Positions 1 through 9,926 of a stretch of DNA of 64,000 nt are shown here, piece by piece. Source of the stretch: Mesorhizobium sp. STM 4661 (GTDB lineage: Bacteria; Pseudomonadota; Alphaproteobacteria; Rhizobiales; Rhizobiaceae). The stretch covers positions 152,611-216,610 of the forward strand of contig NZ_CAAF010000047.1 of assembly GCF_000359125.1 (NCBI RefSeq), given 5' to 3'. The position numbers and the translations under genes are program-made. The notes under the pieces were generated by a model, which did not search any database, was not told where the DNA came from, and worked only from the letters and a program-made list of their open reading frames with translations. Position 1 is the stretch's first letter, and every line of letters starts with the position of its first letter.

Positions 1-1382
<1,382 letters not shown>

Positions 1383-1405
1383 TTAAGTGACGGTGAGGCC
1401 GATAT

Positions 1406-1702
1406 TCAGCCGATGATGCCCATGATGTCGGATTCCTTCATGATCAGAAGGTCTTCGCCATTGAGCTTGACTTCGGTGCCCGACCACTTGCCGAACAGGA
1501 TGCGGTCGCCGGCCTTGACGTCCAGCGGGACGAGCTTGCCGGCTTCGTCGCGGGCGCCGGAGCCGACGGCGATGATCTCGCCTTCCTGCGGCTTTTCCTT
1601 CGCCGTATCCGGGATGATGATCCCGCCGGCGGTCTTGGATTCGGATTCGACCCGGCGTACGACCACGCGGTCATGAAGCGGGCGGAACTTCGACTTTGCC
1701 AT
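1406..1702 (-). CDS. groS: Co-chaperonin GroES
   Basis: GroES is the 10-kDa lid of the GroEL chamber. The 98-residue product begins [17 protein letters not shown] and shows the mobile-loop region [20 protein letters not shown] and the C-terminal [12 protein letters not shown] typical of the family. I chose the ATG at 1702 because the product then has family length and starts at the conserved N-terminus. A longer reading to 1807 would run through the CIRCE operator and adds residues without family resemblance. It is the first gene of the groS-groL operon. Confidence 0.97.
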   Translation of the reverse strand: MAKSKFRPLHDRVVVRRVESESKTAGGIIIPDTAKEKPQEGEIIAVGSGARDEAGKLVPLDVKAGDRILFGKWSGTEVKLNGEDLLIMKESDIMGIIG

Positions 1703-1793
1703 TTTTTCTTCCTCGAATGAGAACGGTGAGAACAGTTCCTCCGTCCGGCGGAGCCGGACAACCAATAAAGGCCGGGCGGAGCCGGACACTTGG

Positions 1794-1820
1794 TTAGCAC
1801 TCACCATTGGCGAGTGCTAA
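1794..1820. promoter_or_regulatory. CIRCE operator (HrcA binding site)
   Basis: The arms TTAGCACTC (1794-1802) and GAGTGCTAA (1812-1820) are perfect inverted repeats separated by nine bases, exactly matching the CIRCE consensus. It lies about 90 bp upstream of groS in the orientation expected for the groESL promoter. Established role: HrcA repressor binds CIRCE and releases it on heat shock. hrcA itself is not in this window. Confidence 0.97.
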
Positions 1821-1905
1821 CGTGGCGGTGAGATAGGCCGGTGGCTTGCGAGAGTCAAGGCTGGCGGAAGCCAAATCGAGGTCATGCCCGCCGCCGATAA
1901 TGACA

Positions 1906-2703
1906 TTACCGGCGCCTCGGCGATTCAAGCACCAGCAGCGGGCATCGTTCCGCCAGCGGATAAGAGCCGCTTGGCACGACGCGCACATTGTCGAACCAGC
2001 CGCTCGCCTCATCGACCAGAACGGTCAGCGTCGCGAAACTGTAGCTCGTGTCGGAGCCAGTGTAGACGTCGATTGTGTTGATCGACGCAATGCTCCATCC
2101 TGTCCGTGCGGCCAGGGCCTCGCGGTCGGGGAACATGCCGTCGAACGTGTCGCGGATCGTTCGCACATTGATCGCGAAATCTGAGCCGCCCGTGGTGCAC
2201 GCCATCGCGATCCGCCATTTGAGCGCGTGGAAATTCTCGATTGCGCCGGCCAGCACCTGTGCTTCGATGCTTGCCAGATCCTCGGTCGTTTCCGGGGCGG
2301 CAAACACGCGGATCGCGGCTCGAGCGCCAGGCTTCAACACCCTGGCGATCTCGCCATGCAGCGCATTGCGGGCCGCCTTCGAGGCGACGGCGGACAGGCA
2401 GCCGTCGCCGACGACCGCATCGGCACTTGCGCTGCCAACGGGCAGATCCAACCAATTGCCGGTCACCGCCCTCCGCGAGGCGTCGTCGCCGACCCATATG
2501 CCGGAAATCATGGCCGCCGACTGATCGACCGCCAGCATCGATCTGCCCAGCACGGCGAGTTCCGGCGTCACTCCCAGGAGCAGGACATCGGCGTTCGCCA
2601 GACCGAGTTCACGCTCAAATATGCCGACCGTTTCCGGTGTCGGCCGAAGTGGCGCGTCCAGAAGCCTCCAGTGGCGGTGATAATTGTCCCAATGATTTGT
2701 CAT
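1906..2703 (-). CDS. Class I SAM-dependent methyltransferase-like protein
   Basis: A probable cytoplasmic methyltransferase of unknown substrate. It shows a motif-I-like VLLLGVTPEL about residues 40-50, an acidic second strand ending in AVDQS, then VGDGCLSAV and the common post-motif phrase GEIARVLKPGA. This order fits a Rossmann-fold methyltransferase, although the glycine-rich loop is shortened. The start at 2703 (MTNHWDNYHRHWRLLD, 265 residues) is preferred because the W/Y-rich N-terminus looks conserved; an ATG at 2748 would add 15 residues. It diverges from the ATP-grasp gene that begins at 2788, so the two share an upstream region of about 84 bp. No other pathway gene is adjacent. Confidence 0.75.
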   Translation of the reverse strand: MTNHWDNYHRHWRLLDAPLRPTPETVGIFERELGLANADVLLLGVTPELAVLGRSMLAVDQSAAMISGIWVGDDASRRAVTGNWLDLPVGSASADAVVGDGCLSAVASKAARNALHGEIARVLKPGARAAIRVFAAPETTEDLASIEAQVLAGAIENFHALKWRIAMACTTGGSDFAINVRTIRDTFDGMFPDREALAARTGWSIASINTIDVYTGSDTSYSFATLTVLVDEASGWFDNVRVVPSGSYPLAERCPLLVLESPRRR

Positions 2704-2787
2704 TCTGGCCGATTGGAAACCGAGAATTCTAGCTTTGGTATTAGCCATCGCTTAATAGAAATCGGTAGGCAAGCTAAAAGGGCGGCT

Positions 2788-3639
2788 GTGGCGCGTATCG
2801 TCGTGATCACCCATGAACATGACAAGTTCCAGAGCGGTCGCGACATCCTGCTGCGCCCGAACAGTCCGTACATGCTTTTCGATGTTCTTGCGGAGCTGAA
2901 AAGACGCGGCCATTCGGTGCGGATTGAGCAAGGTCCGGCCAGGACACACAGCGCAGACATTGCGGTTCTGCATGTCGATGCGACAATCACGCCCGCGGAC
3001 TATCTCGACTATGCGCAAGGTTTTCCACTCTGCCTCAATGTCGGAACGGCCGACATATCCAAGCGACGGGTCAGCGGCGCGCTGGTAAACCAAGGAGACG
3101 CTTGGCAAGGCCCGGTCATCGTCAAAAGCAATCTCAACAATCAGGGCATTCCGGAGAGGTTCCTCAATCGGCGAGCGGAACGGGCGGGCAAACCACCGCC
3201 GTTTCCGGGCGTGCCGACACTGCAGCCATATGAGATCTATGGTTCCCTCGGCGATGTTCCGGATGGCGTCTTCGAGCGTGATGATCTGGTCGTGGACAAG
3301 TTCATTCCGGAAAAGGAGCCCGACGGCTTCGCGGCGCGGTTCTGGGTATTTTGCGGGGAGAGCGAACGTTGCACCCGCTACGTGTCGCCGAACGCCCTGG
3401 TCAAGGCGTCCGAAACGATCCGCCGCGAGCCCGTGCCTGTTCCCGACGAAATGCGCGAGCTGCGGCGCGAACTTGGCTTCAATTACGGAAAATTCGATTT
3501 CGTCATGCATGAGGGCAGGGCCGTGCTGCTGGATGCCAACAAGACCCCTGGCCGCCCAAAGAACCTCGTGAAGATGTTCGCGGCCGGCGCCTCTCATCTG
3601 GCCGATGGCTTCGAGGGGCTGATCCGGCAATTCGGATAA
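2788..3639 (+). CDS. ATP-grasp-like protein
   Basis: A 283-residue protein resembling the ATP-grasp ligase fold. The N-terminal half (ARIVVITHEHDKF, then LAELKRRGHSVRIEQG) looks like a pre-ATP-grasp Rossmann domain. It is followed by IVKSNLNNQG (nucleotide-binding Lys region), VVDKFIPEKEPDGFAARFWVF, and GKFDFVMHEGRAVLLDANKTPG, in which the Asp and Asn match the magnesium-binding positions of the fold. Such enzymes join a carboxylate to an amine or thiol at the cost of ATP; the substrate here is unknown. The start is taken as GTG at 2788 behind AAAAGGG; no good ATG precedes the conserved region. It is divergent from a methyltransferase gene, suggesting a shared small-molecule pathway, which is inference only. 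Confidence 0.72.
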   Translation: MARIVVITHEHDKFQSGRDILLRPNSPYMLFDVLAELKRRGHSVRIEQGPARTHSADIAVLHVDATITPADYLDYAQGFPLCLNVGTADISKRRVSGALVNQGDAWQGPVIVKSNLNNQGIPERFLNRRAERAGKPPPFPGVPTLQPYEIYGSLGDVPDGVFERDDLVVDKFIPEKEPDGFAARFWVFCGESERCTRYVSPNALVKASETIRREPVPVPDEMRELRRELGFNYGKFDFVMHEGRAVLLDANKTPGRPKNLVKMFAAGASHLADGFEGLIRQFG

Positions 3640-3677
3640 TCGCCCAAATCGCGATGTTCTGGCCGGCCCCGATATAC

Positions 3678-3690
3678 TTGACTAAGTCAA
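3678..3690. promoter_or_regulatory. Palindrome upstream of the MarR-acetyltransferase gene, probable autoregulatory operator
   Basis: TTGACT-A-AGTCAA is a perfect 6+1+6 palindrome. Its left arm also resembles a -35 box. It lies 35 bp before the ATG at 3726, where a MarR-type dimer would be expected to repress its own gene. Assignment is by position and symmetry only. Confidence 0.55.
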
Positions 3691-3725
3691 ATAAATGATT
3701 GATCCTGTGCGGGCAGGAGAATCCC

Positions 3726-4664
3726 ATGACGATTCATCATCACCCCGGCAAGGAGCGGATCGACGCGGTGCGGAGCTTCAACCGCTTCTACACCCGCCAG
3801 ATCGGGCTGCTCGACGAAGGGCTGCTGAAAAGCGCCTTTTCGCTGACCGAGGCGCGGGTGCTCTATGAGCTGGCGCATCGCGATGGCCTGACGGCCACCG
3901 ATCTTGCGCGCGATCTCGGTCTCGACCCCGGCTATCTCAGCCGGCTGTTGAAGAAGTTCGAGGAGCGCGGCCTGGTCGAGCGCGCCGCGATAGAAGCCGA
4001 TGCGCGGCGCTCGTCGATCGTGCTGACGCCGGCCGGGCGGCAGGCCTTCGCGCCGCTTAACCGGGATTCGCACGATCAGGTCGCGGCCTTGCTCGATCGG
4101 TTGGCGGCATCGGACCAGGACAGGCTGGTCAAGGCCATGCAGACGGTGCGGCGCCTGCTGGGCGGCGACGGTGCCGAACTGAAGGTTCCCTATTTGCTGC
4201 GGCCCTTGCAGGTCGGCGATATTGGCTGGATCGTGCGTCGCCAGGGCCTGCTCTACGCGCAGGACTATGGCTGGGACGAAACCTATGAGGCGCTGGTCGC
4301 CGAGATCCTCGGCGCCTTCGTAAAATCCTTCGATCCGAGATGGGAGCGCTGCTGGATCGCCGAACGGGAAGGCGAGGTCGTCGGCTCGGTGTTCGTGGTG
4401 CGCAAGTCGGATGCGGTGGCGAAGCTGCGCCTGCTCTATGTCGAGCCTTCGGCGCGCGGCCTCGGCATCGGCAAGCGGCTGGTCGAGGAATGCATCGGCT
4501 TTGCCCGTGCGAAGGGCTACAAGACGTTGACGCTGTGGACCAACGACATTCTCGTCTCGGCGCGCCGCATCTATGAGGCGGCGGGCTTCAAGCTTGTCGA
4601 GGAGGAACGCCACCATTCCTTCGGCAAGGATCTGGTCGGCCAGAACTGGAACCTGGAGCTATAG
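3726..4664 (+). CDS. MarR-type regulator fused to a GNAT acetyltransferase
   Basis: A 312-residue two-domain protein. Residues 1-150 are a MarR winged helix (LTEARVLYELAHRDGLTATDLARDLG, then YLSRLLKKFEERGLVER and the DARRSS wing). Residues about 155-312 are a GNAT fold (LLRPLQVGDIGWIVRRQG; LRLLYVEPSARGLGIGKRLVEE, with the acetyl-CoA loop RGLGIG; ARRIYEAAGFKLVEEE). The arrangement is a known family of bifunctional transcription factor/acetyltransferases, but target genes and acetyl acceptor are unknown. I chose the ATG at 3726, behind CAGGAG, over one nine codons upstream. A perfect palindrome at 3678-3690 is a likely binding site. The gene stands alone, convergent with the AraC gene downstream. 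Confidence 0.9.
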   Translation: MTIHHHPGKERIDAVRSFNRFYTRQIGLLDEGLLKSAFSLTEARVLYELAHRDGLTATDLARDLGLDPGYLSRLLKKFEERGLVERAAIEADARRSSIVLTPAGRQAFAPLNRDSHDQVAALLDRLAASDQDRLVKAMQTVRRLLGGDGAELKVPYLLRPLQVGDIGWIVRRQGLLYAQDYGWDETYEALVAEILGAFVKSFDPRWERCWIAEREGEVVGSVFVVRKSDAVAKLRLLYVEPSARGLGIGKRLVEECIGFARAKGYKTLTLWTNDILVSARRIYEAAGFKLVEEERHHSFGKDLVGQNWNLEL

Positions 4665-4703
4665 CTCTTTTGTCTGAAGCAATTGTCCTCGGCCGGCCCC
4701 TCC

Positions 4704-5537
4704 TCAGTCCTTGACCGGGATCCAGATCTCCAGCCCGCCATTGCCGCTGCGTGCGTCGAATTCGGGGCCATAGCGCTCGAATTCCGGTGCGTCTGAAATC
4801 TCGTGGCCGGAGGCCGGCAGCCATTTGTTCCAGATCGTGTTGACCGTGCGGCGGATCGTCGAGATGTGCTCGCGATGAGAAAACACGGCATATTTCCGCG
4901 CCGGTACCCGCACGCGGAAAAATTCCTTCGGCAGGTCGGAAAAGTCCGCAACCTCGACGCCGGCGATGTAGTCGAAATTGCCGGCATCGTCGCCGTTGAC
5001 GCAGACGCCATAGGCGACGTCGCCGATCTCGCCCGGAATGTTGCCGATATAGGGGCCGAAGCGCTGCCATTGCATCGGGATGCCGGCGCTGGTTTCGCAA
5101 CTGTAGCGTTCGCCGAGGCCGGCGATCAGGAACGGGCGGCTGATCTCAAAGCGCGGCGGTTCGAGAGTGGCAAGCAGGGACTGATCCATCAGGATGGGCT
5201 CCACCAGGTCAAGCGTCTTGGTCGAGCCTTGCGCGCGCACCAGTTCCGGCGTGGTGCCGAACTGGTCGCGGAAGGCGCGGGTGAACGCCTCATGCGAGTT
5301 ATAACCGGCGTCGAGCGCGACCGAGAGGATATCGGGCGCGCCGCTAGCCAGCTTGCGCGCCGCTTCGCTCAGCCGGCGCGAACGCATATAGCCCATCACC
5401 GAACGGCCGGTCGCCGCACCAAAGGCCCGCGTCACGTGGAAGCGCGACACGCCGCTGCTTTGCGCGACATCGTCGAGCGAAACCGCTTCCGGCAGATGGC
5501 TCTCGACGAACCACAGCGCTTTCTCGGTCGGGTTCAT
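4704..5537 (-). CDS. AraC-family regulator with GyrI-like effector domain
   Basis: A 277-residue cytoplasmic transcription factor. The N-terminal AraC double helix-turn-helix covers about residues 1-105 (VSLDDVAQSSGVSRFHVTRAF, then ILSVALDAGYNSHEAFTRAFRDQFG). The C-terminal part (about 120-277: EPPRFEISRPFLIAGL, YGVCVNGD, GLEIWIPVKD) is the GyrI/Rob-type small-molecule binding fold. This N-HTH, C-GyrI order is like Rob, and such proteins often respond to hydrophobic drugs. The ATG at 5537 is preceded by GAGGAGG eight bases away, which decides it over a longer reading. It is divergent from the riboswitch-led importer. Confidence 0.92.
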   Translation of the reverse strand: MNPTEKALWFVESHLPEAVSLDDVAQSSGVSRFHVTRAFGAATGRSVMGYMRSRRLSEAARKLASGAPDILSVALDAGYNSHEAFTRAFRDQFGTTPELVRAQGSTKTLDLVEPILMDQSLLATLEPPRFEISRPFLIAGLGERYSCETSAGIPMQWQRFGPYIGNIPGEIGDVAYGVCVNGDDAGNFDYIAGVEVADFSDLPKEFFRVRVPARKYAVFSHREHISTIRRTVNTIWNKWLPASGHEISDAPEFERYGPEFDARSGNGGLEIWIPVKD

Positions 5538-5630
5538 CTGCCTCCTCGCATTGGGCGGATCATGCTGCCGCTTCCGGGCGAGGCCAGTTTGATCGAAATT
5601 GCGCGTCGCGCAATAATGCTCCTCATGGTG

Positions 5631-5670
5631 TTGACAGCACATGGCGGTGCTTATAGCGTAATGTTATTAC
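5631..5670 (+). promoter_or_regulatory. Candidate sigma-70 promoter with overlapping palindrome, ahead of the cobalamin riboswitch
   Basis: TTGACA at 5631-5636 and TATAGC at 5653-5658 are spaced 16 bp and would start transcription about 90 bp before the riboswitch. Immediately downstream, GTAAT-GTT-ATTAC (5658-5670) is a perfect odd palindrome covering the predicted start site, as a repressor operator would. The base composition is A/T-rich in an otherwise GC-rich region. The protein that might bind is not known; Fur/Zur-type metal regulators prefer related sites, but the match is loose. Confidence 0.45.
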
Positions 5671-5754
5671 ATATCGCAGCTGACGGCCGCCAACGCCTGC
5701 AAGCGCAATCAAAAAAAACGTTGCGGCGCGGTCGGGGGAAATCTAGGCTGAAAG

Positions 5755-5940
5755 GATGATGGTCCCCGAGTCGAAAGGCGAGGGGTGAAAAGGGAACACG
5801 GTGAGATCCGCTTTCGGGTCGAGGCCGTGGCTGCCCCCGCAACTGTAAGCGGCGAGCAACATCCGGAAATGCCACTGGCCGGCAAGGCTGGGAAGGCAGG
5901 ATGAAGCCGAGACCCGCGAGCCAGGAGACCTGCCATCAGC
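5755..5940 (+). promoter_or_regulatory. Cobalamin (B12) riboswitch
   Basis: The leader carries the conserved elements of the adenosylcobalamin aptamer in order: GAAAAGGGAACACGGTG near 5788, the core GCTGCCCCCGCAACTGTAAG at 5830-5849, the GCCACTGG element near 5871, GGGAAGGC near 5890, and the terminal GAGCCAGGAGACCTGCC ending at 5934. Established role: binding of cobalamin folds the leader and shuts off the downstream gene. About 215 bases separate it from the ATG of the importer ATPase. That tail includes a 9-bp stem (CCTTCCGTC 6011-6019 with GACGGAAGG 6035-6043) which could take part in switching; it has no U-tract, so an intrinsic terminator is not obvious. Confidence 0.93.
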
Positions 5941-6155
5941 TGAGTTGACCGGACGGGGTGTGCCGGGAGGAGACGTAAGCCATCGGTCTGTCGTCCGATC
6001 GGCTGAGCTTCCTTCCGTCGCCAGTTGAGAAAGTGACGGAAGGTGAGCGTCTCAGAGACCATCCATTGCACCATTGTGTGCGCGCTTTGCCGCGATCCAA
6101 CCGGTGCGGTTCTGACCCGTATGTCGGGTCCGCGCGATCCAACGGGGCGCCGCTC

Positions 6156-6944
<789 letters not shown>

Positions 6945-6976
6945 CAACCTTCCCCCGAACCCAAGGAGCAACATCC

Positions 6977-7924
6977 GTGAAGCGCTTCGTCCTCTCTCTT
7001 GCCTTTTCGCTGCTGGCTTCGGCGGCCTTTGCCTTTCCGGTCACCGTCGACAGTTGCGGCAAGCCGCTGACCTTCGACGCGCCGCCCAAGCGCGCCGTCA
7101 TCCAGGACCTCAACATGACCGAGATGGCCTTCGCGCTGAAGCTGCAGCCGTCGATCGTCGGCCTGACCGGCATCACCGGCTGGTACAAGGTCGGCCCCGA
7201 ATTCAAGGCCGAGCAAGGCTCGATCCCGGAACTCGCGCCAAAATACCCGACACTCGAAAACCTGATCGCGGTCGAGCCGGATTTCTTCTTCGCCGGCTGG
7301 TATTACGGCATGAAGCCGGGCGGCGAGGTGACGCCCGACACGCTCGCCCCGCACGGCATCAAGACGCTGGTGCTGACGGAAAGCTGCGTCCATCTCGACA
7401 AGAACCGGCCCGCCGCCTCGATGGATCTGCTCTATGGCGACGTCGAAAAGCTGGGCAAGATCTTCGGCAAGGAGGCCGAGGCGGAAAAGCTTGTTTCGGG
7501 CTGGAAAGCGCAACTCGCCGAGATCACCGCGAAGGTCGGCGACCGCAAGGGCACGCGCGTCTTCCTCTATGATTCCGGCGAAGACAAACCCTTCACCGCG
7601 GGCAGGTTCGCCATTCCGAGCGCCATGATCACTGCTGCCGGCGGTGACAACATCATGGCCGACATGGAGACGAGCTGGGGCAATACGGATTGGGAGACGG
7701 TGGCGGCCCGCAACCCGCAATTCCTCATTCTGCTCGATTACCAGGACGGTGCCGGCTACAAGAAGCTGCTTGATTTCTTGAAGGCCCACCCGGCGATGAA
7801 GGAGACCGACGCGGTCAAGAACGAGCGCTTCGTGGCGCTGCGCTATGCCGAATTGACGCCCGGACCCGCCAACGTCGAGGCGATCGGCAAGATCGCCAGG
7901 GCGATGCATCCGGAAGCGTTCTGA
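6977..7924 (+). CDS. Periplasmic binding protein of the riboswitch-controlled importer
   Basis: A 315-residue solute receptor with a cleaved signal peptide (VKRFVLSLAFSLLASAAFAF). The mature part has the two-lobed FecB/BtuF pattern: PKRAVIQDLNMTEMAFAL and PTLENLIAVEPDFFFAG in the first lobe, then the long linker helix and NPQFLILLDYQDG in the second. The GTG at 6977 is preceded by AAGGAG seven bases away, and no ATG fits the signal peptide. It follows the ATPase by 32 bp. The two Cys residues (VDSCGK, LTESCVH) could form a disulphide. The ligand is inferred from the upstream riboswitch, not from the protein. Confidence 0.9.
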   Translation: MKRFVLSLAFSLLASAAFAFPVTVDSCGKPLTFDAPPKRAVIQDLNMTEMAFALKLQPSIVGLTGITGWYKVGPEFKAEQGSIPELAPKYPTLENLIAVEPDFFFAGWYYGMKPGGEVTPDTLAPHGIKTLVLTESCVHLDKNRPAASMDLLYGDVEKLGKIFGKEAEAEKLVSGWKAQLAEITAKVGDRKGTRVFLYDSGEDKPFTAGRFAIPSAMITAAGGDNIMADMETSWGNTDWETVAARNPQFLILLDYQDGAGYKKLLDFLKAHPAMKETDAVKNERFVALRYAELTPGPANVEAIGKIARAMHPEAF

Positions 7925-8002
7925 TTCTGGCGTCGAAGTTCTGGTCAGAGATGCTCGCGTTGACGAATCGCATGCCTTGGAGATTGGCCGAAACGCCCAT
8001 CG

Positions 8003-8190
8003 CTTCGTCATCCTGGGGCGGAGCAAGGAGCGCAGCGACGCGGCGCAGACCCCAGGATCCATGCCTTGACTTCAAGGCGCTGCTGCGGTGCAGAATTCTG
8101 CTCCGTGGCACTCTTCGCCCAAGGTTACGGCATGGATCCCAGGGTCTCCGCGACGGAGCTTCGCTCCTGCTTCGCCCTGGGATGACGAAG
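8003..8190. repeat. Large imperfect inverted repeat within the importer operon
   Basis: The 310-bp gap between binding protein and permease genes is filled by an element with nested inverted arms. The outer arms are CTTCGTCATCC (8003-8013) against GGATGACGAAG (8180-8190), and the pairing continues imperfectly for about 30 bp. The inner arms are CCAGGATCCATGCC against GGCATGGATCCCAGG. It looks like a dispersed intergenic palindromic repeat and could form a long hairpin in the operon mRNA, lowering or stabilising expression of flanking genes. Nothing else was found in the gap. Confidence 0.8.
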
Positions 8191-8234
8191 TTGGAGAGGC
8201 TTCGACCAATCTCGAATGCCGGCGAAGCAATGGC

Positions 8235-9266
8235 ATGCGTGAAAACGTGAGCTTGCTGCATAAGCCATTCCTACCGGCCATGATCGCGGGAGCGGCAGCG
8301 ATGGCCGCTCTTGCGCTGTTGTCGATCGCCTATGGCTCGACGGTGATCCCGCTGGCGGACGTCGTCGGCGCGCTGGCGCATGCGGTCGGATTGGACACGC
8401 ATCCGGTCTCCGGACCGGTCGGCAGCATCGTCGTCGATCTCAGGCTGCCGCGCACGCTGCTGGCGATCGCTGTCGGCGCCGGCCTTGGCGTCGTCGGCGC
8501 GTTGCTGCAGACCGTGACGCGCAACGATCTCGCCGACCCGTTCCTGTTCGGCCTGTCCTCCGGCGCGGCCGCCGGGGCGGTGTCGGTCATCACCGTTTTC
8601 GGCGACAGTTTCGGCATCTGGACCTTGCCCGTTGCCGCCTTCACCGGCGGCATGCTGGCCGCTGCAATCGTCCTTGTGCTGGTGTCGCGGGTGAGAGGGC
8701 AAGGCCCGGAACGATTGATCCTGGCCGGGCTTGCCGTCTCCTTCATCTTCACCGCGCTCACCAACTATCTCGTCTTCGCCGGCGACCAGCGCGCCGCCCA
8801 TTCGGTGCTTTTCTGGACCATGGGCGGGCTCGGGCTGGCGCGCTGGGACAATATCGGCCTGGCCGCCCTTGGCGCGGCCATCATCCTCTCCTATGGATTG
8901 CGGAACCACCGCAGGTTCGATGCCTTCCTTGCCGGCGAAAACGCCGCCGAAAGCCTCGGTGTACCGGTGGCGCGCATGCGGCGCACGACCTTTCTCGTCG
9001 CGGCGTTGGCGACCGCGATCCTGGTTTCGGTCGCCGGCGTCATCGGCTTCGTCGGCCTGATGATCCCGCATCTGTGCCGGCCACTGGCGGGCCCGTTGCA
9101 TCTGCGTCTGATCGCAAGCTCGGCGCTGTTCGGCGCGGTGCTGCTTTTGGCCAGCGACCTTCTGGCACGCACGCTGCTGCCGCCGCAGGAGCTGCCGATC
9201 GGCATCATCACCAGCTCGCTCGGCGCCTTCTTCGTGGTCACGATGCTTATTCGCAATCGCCTTTGA
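8235..9266 (+). CDS. ABC importer permease, FecCD/BtuC type
   Basis: An inner-membrane permease of 343 residues with about ten hydrophobic segments. Family hallmarks are LRLPRTLLAIAVGAGLGVVGALLQTVTRNDLADPFLFGLSSGAA in the first third (read in pieces), LGVPVARMRR before the coupling region, and VGLMIPHLCRPLAGP with LARTLLPPQELPIGI near the end. It completes the importer with the ATPase and binding protein. The ATG at 8235 gives the N-terminus expected for the family; earlier in-frame codons lie in the repeat element. No TonB receptor is encoded nearby. Confidence 0.92.
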   Translation: MRENVSLLHKPFLPAMIAGAAAMAALALLSIAYGSTVIPLADVVGALAHAVGLDTHPVSGPVGSIVVDLRLPRTLLAIAVGAGLGVVGALLQTVTRNDLADPFLFGLSSGAAAGAVSVITVFGDSFGIWTLPVAAFTGGMLAAAIVLVLVSRVRGQGPERLILAGLAVSFIFTALTNYLVFAGDQRAAHSVLFWTMGGLGLARWDNIGLAALGAAIILSYGLRNHRRFDAFLAGENAAESLGVPVARMRRTTFLVAALATAILVSVAGVIGFVGLMIPHLCRPLAGPLHLRLIASSALFGAVLLLASDLLARTLLPPQELPIGIITSSLGAFFVVTMLIRNRL

Positions 9267-9421
9267 TTTGCACCAGGCCGGGCCACAAGCGGCGCCGAGG
9301 AGGATTGGAATCGCGCTCAGGGTATCAAGCGCTCTGCCGTTCATGAATCGCTAACCATGACAGCATCGCACGGTTGCCATGCAGGTTTGCCGGCTTCTGG
9401 GCAGAATGCCGCACTTGAATC

Positions 9422-9435
9422 ATAAGCACGCTTAT
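9422..9435. promoter_or_regulatory. Palindrome ahead of the MarR-efflux operon
   Basis: ATAAGC-AC-GCTTAT is a perfect 6+2+6 palindrome ending 14 bp before the ATG of the MarR gene, followed by an A/T-rich stretch suitable for a -10 region. Position and symmetry fit a MarR autoregulatory operator. Confidence 0.6.
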
Positions 9436-9449
9436 TATATATATCGCTC

Positions 9450-9926
9450 ATGGTTTCCGACGGCATCGACAGATTAGGCTTTTTGATCCACGACGTGCAG
9501 CGCCTGATGCGCAAGCGCTTCGAGGCGCGCGCCAGCGGGCTTGGTCTTTCCTCGGCGCAATGGCGGCTTATGGTCCGCGTTGCCAAGGAAGAAGGCATCA
9601 CCCAGGCGCGGCTTGCCGAGCTTCTCGAAATCGAGCCGATCAGCGTCTCGCGCCTGGTCGACCGCATGGAAGAGGGCGGCTGGATCGAGCGCCGTTCCGA
9701 CACCGCCGACCGCCGCGTCCGCATGATCTTTCCGACCGCCAAGGCGAGCGAGGCCTATGCCGAGGTCAAGAGCCTGGCCGGCGAAGTCTATGAAGTTTCG
9801 CTGACCGGCGTGTCGCCGGAAGATCGCCGCGTCCTGATCAAGGCGCTGGATGTGATGGTCGAGAACCTGACGGACGCCGAGGCGTCCTGCGTAAAAGTAA
9901 AGAGTGCGGAAGGCGCAGCAGCATGA
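9450..9926 (+). CDS. MarR-family repressor of the adjacent efflux operon
   Basis: A 158-residue winged-helix regulator. It has the dimerising N-terminal helix (IDRLGFLIHDVQRLMRKRF), the recognition region ITQARLAELLEIEPISVSRLVDRMEEGGWIERR and the wing DTADRRVRMIF. It overlaps the next gene by four bases (ATGA), so it is translationally coupled to the HlyD-type adaptor, and the MFS pump follows 402 bp further on. This is the arrangement of emrR-emrAB, where ligand binding by the repressor induces efflux. The palindrome at 9422-9435 is its probable operator. Confidence 0.93.
   Translation: MVSDGIDRLGFLIHDVQRLMRKRFEARASGLGLSSAQWRLMVRVAKEEGITQARLAELLEIEPISVSRLVDRMEEGGWIERRSDTADRRVRMIFPTAKASEAYAEVKSLAGEVYEVSLTGVSPEDRRVLIKALDVMVENLTDAEASCVKVKSAEGAAA

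Noticed and set aside
9267..9449. Additional importer gene after the permease
   Set aside because: No open frame of useful length or membrane or ATPase motif is present; only the MarR operator region is supported.
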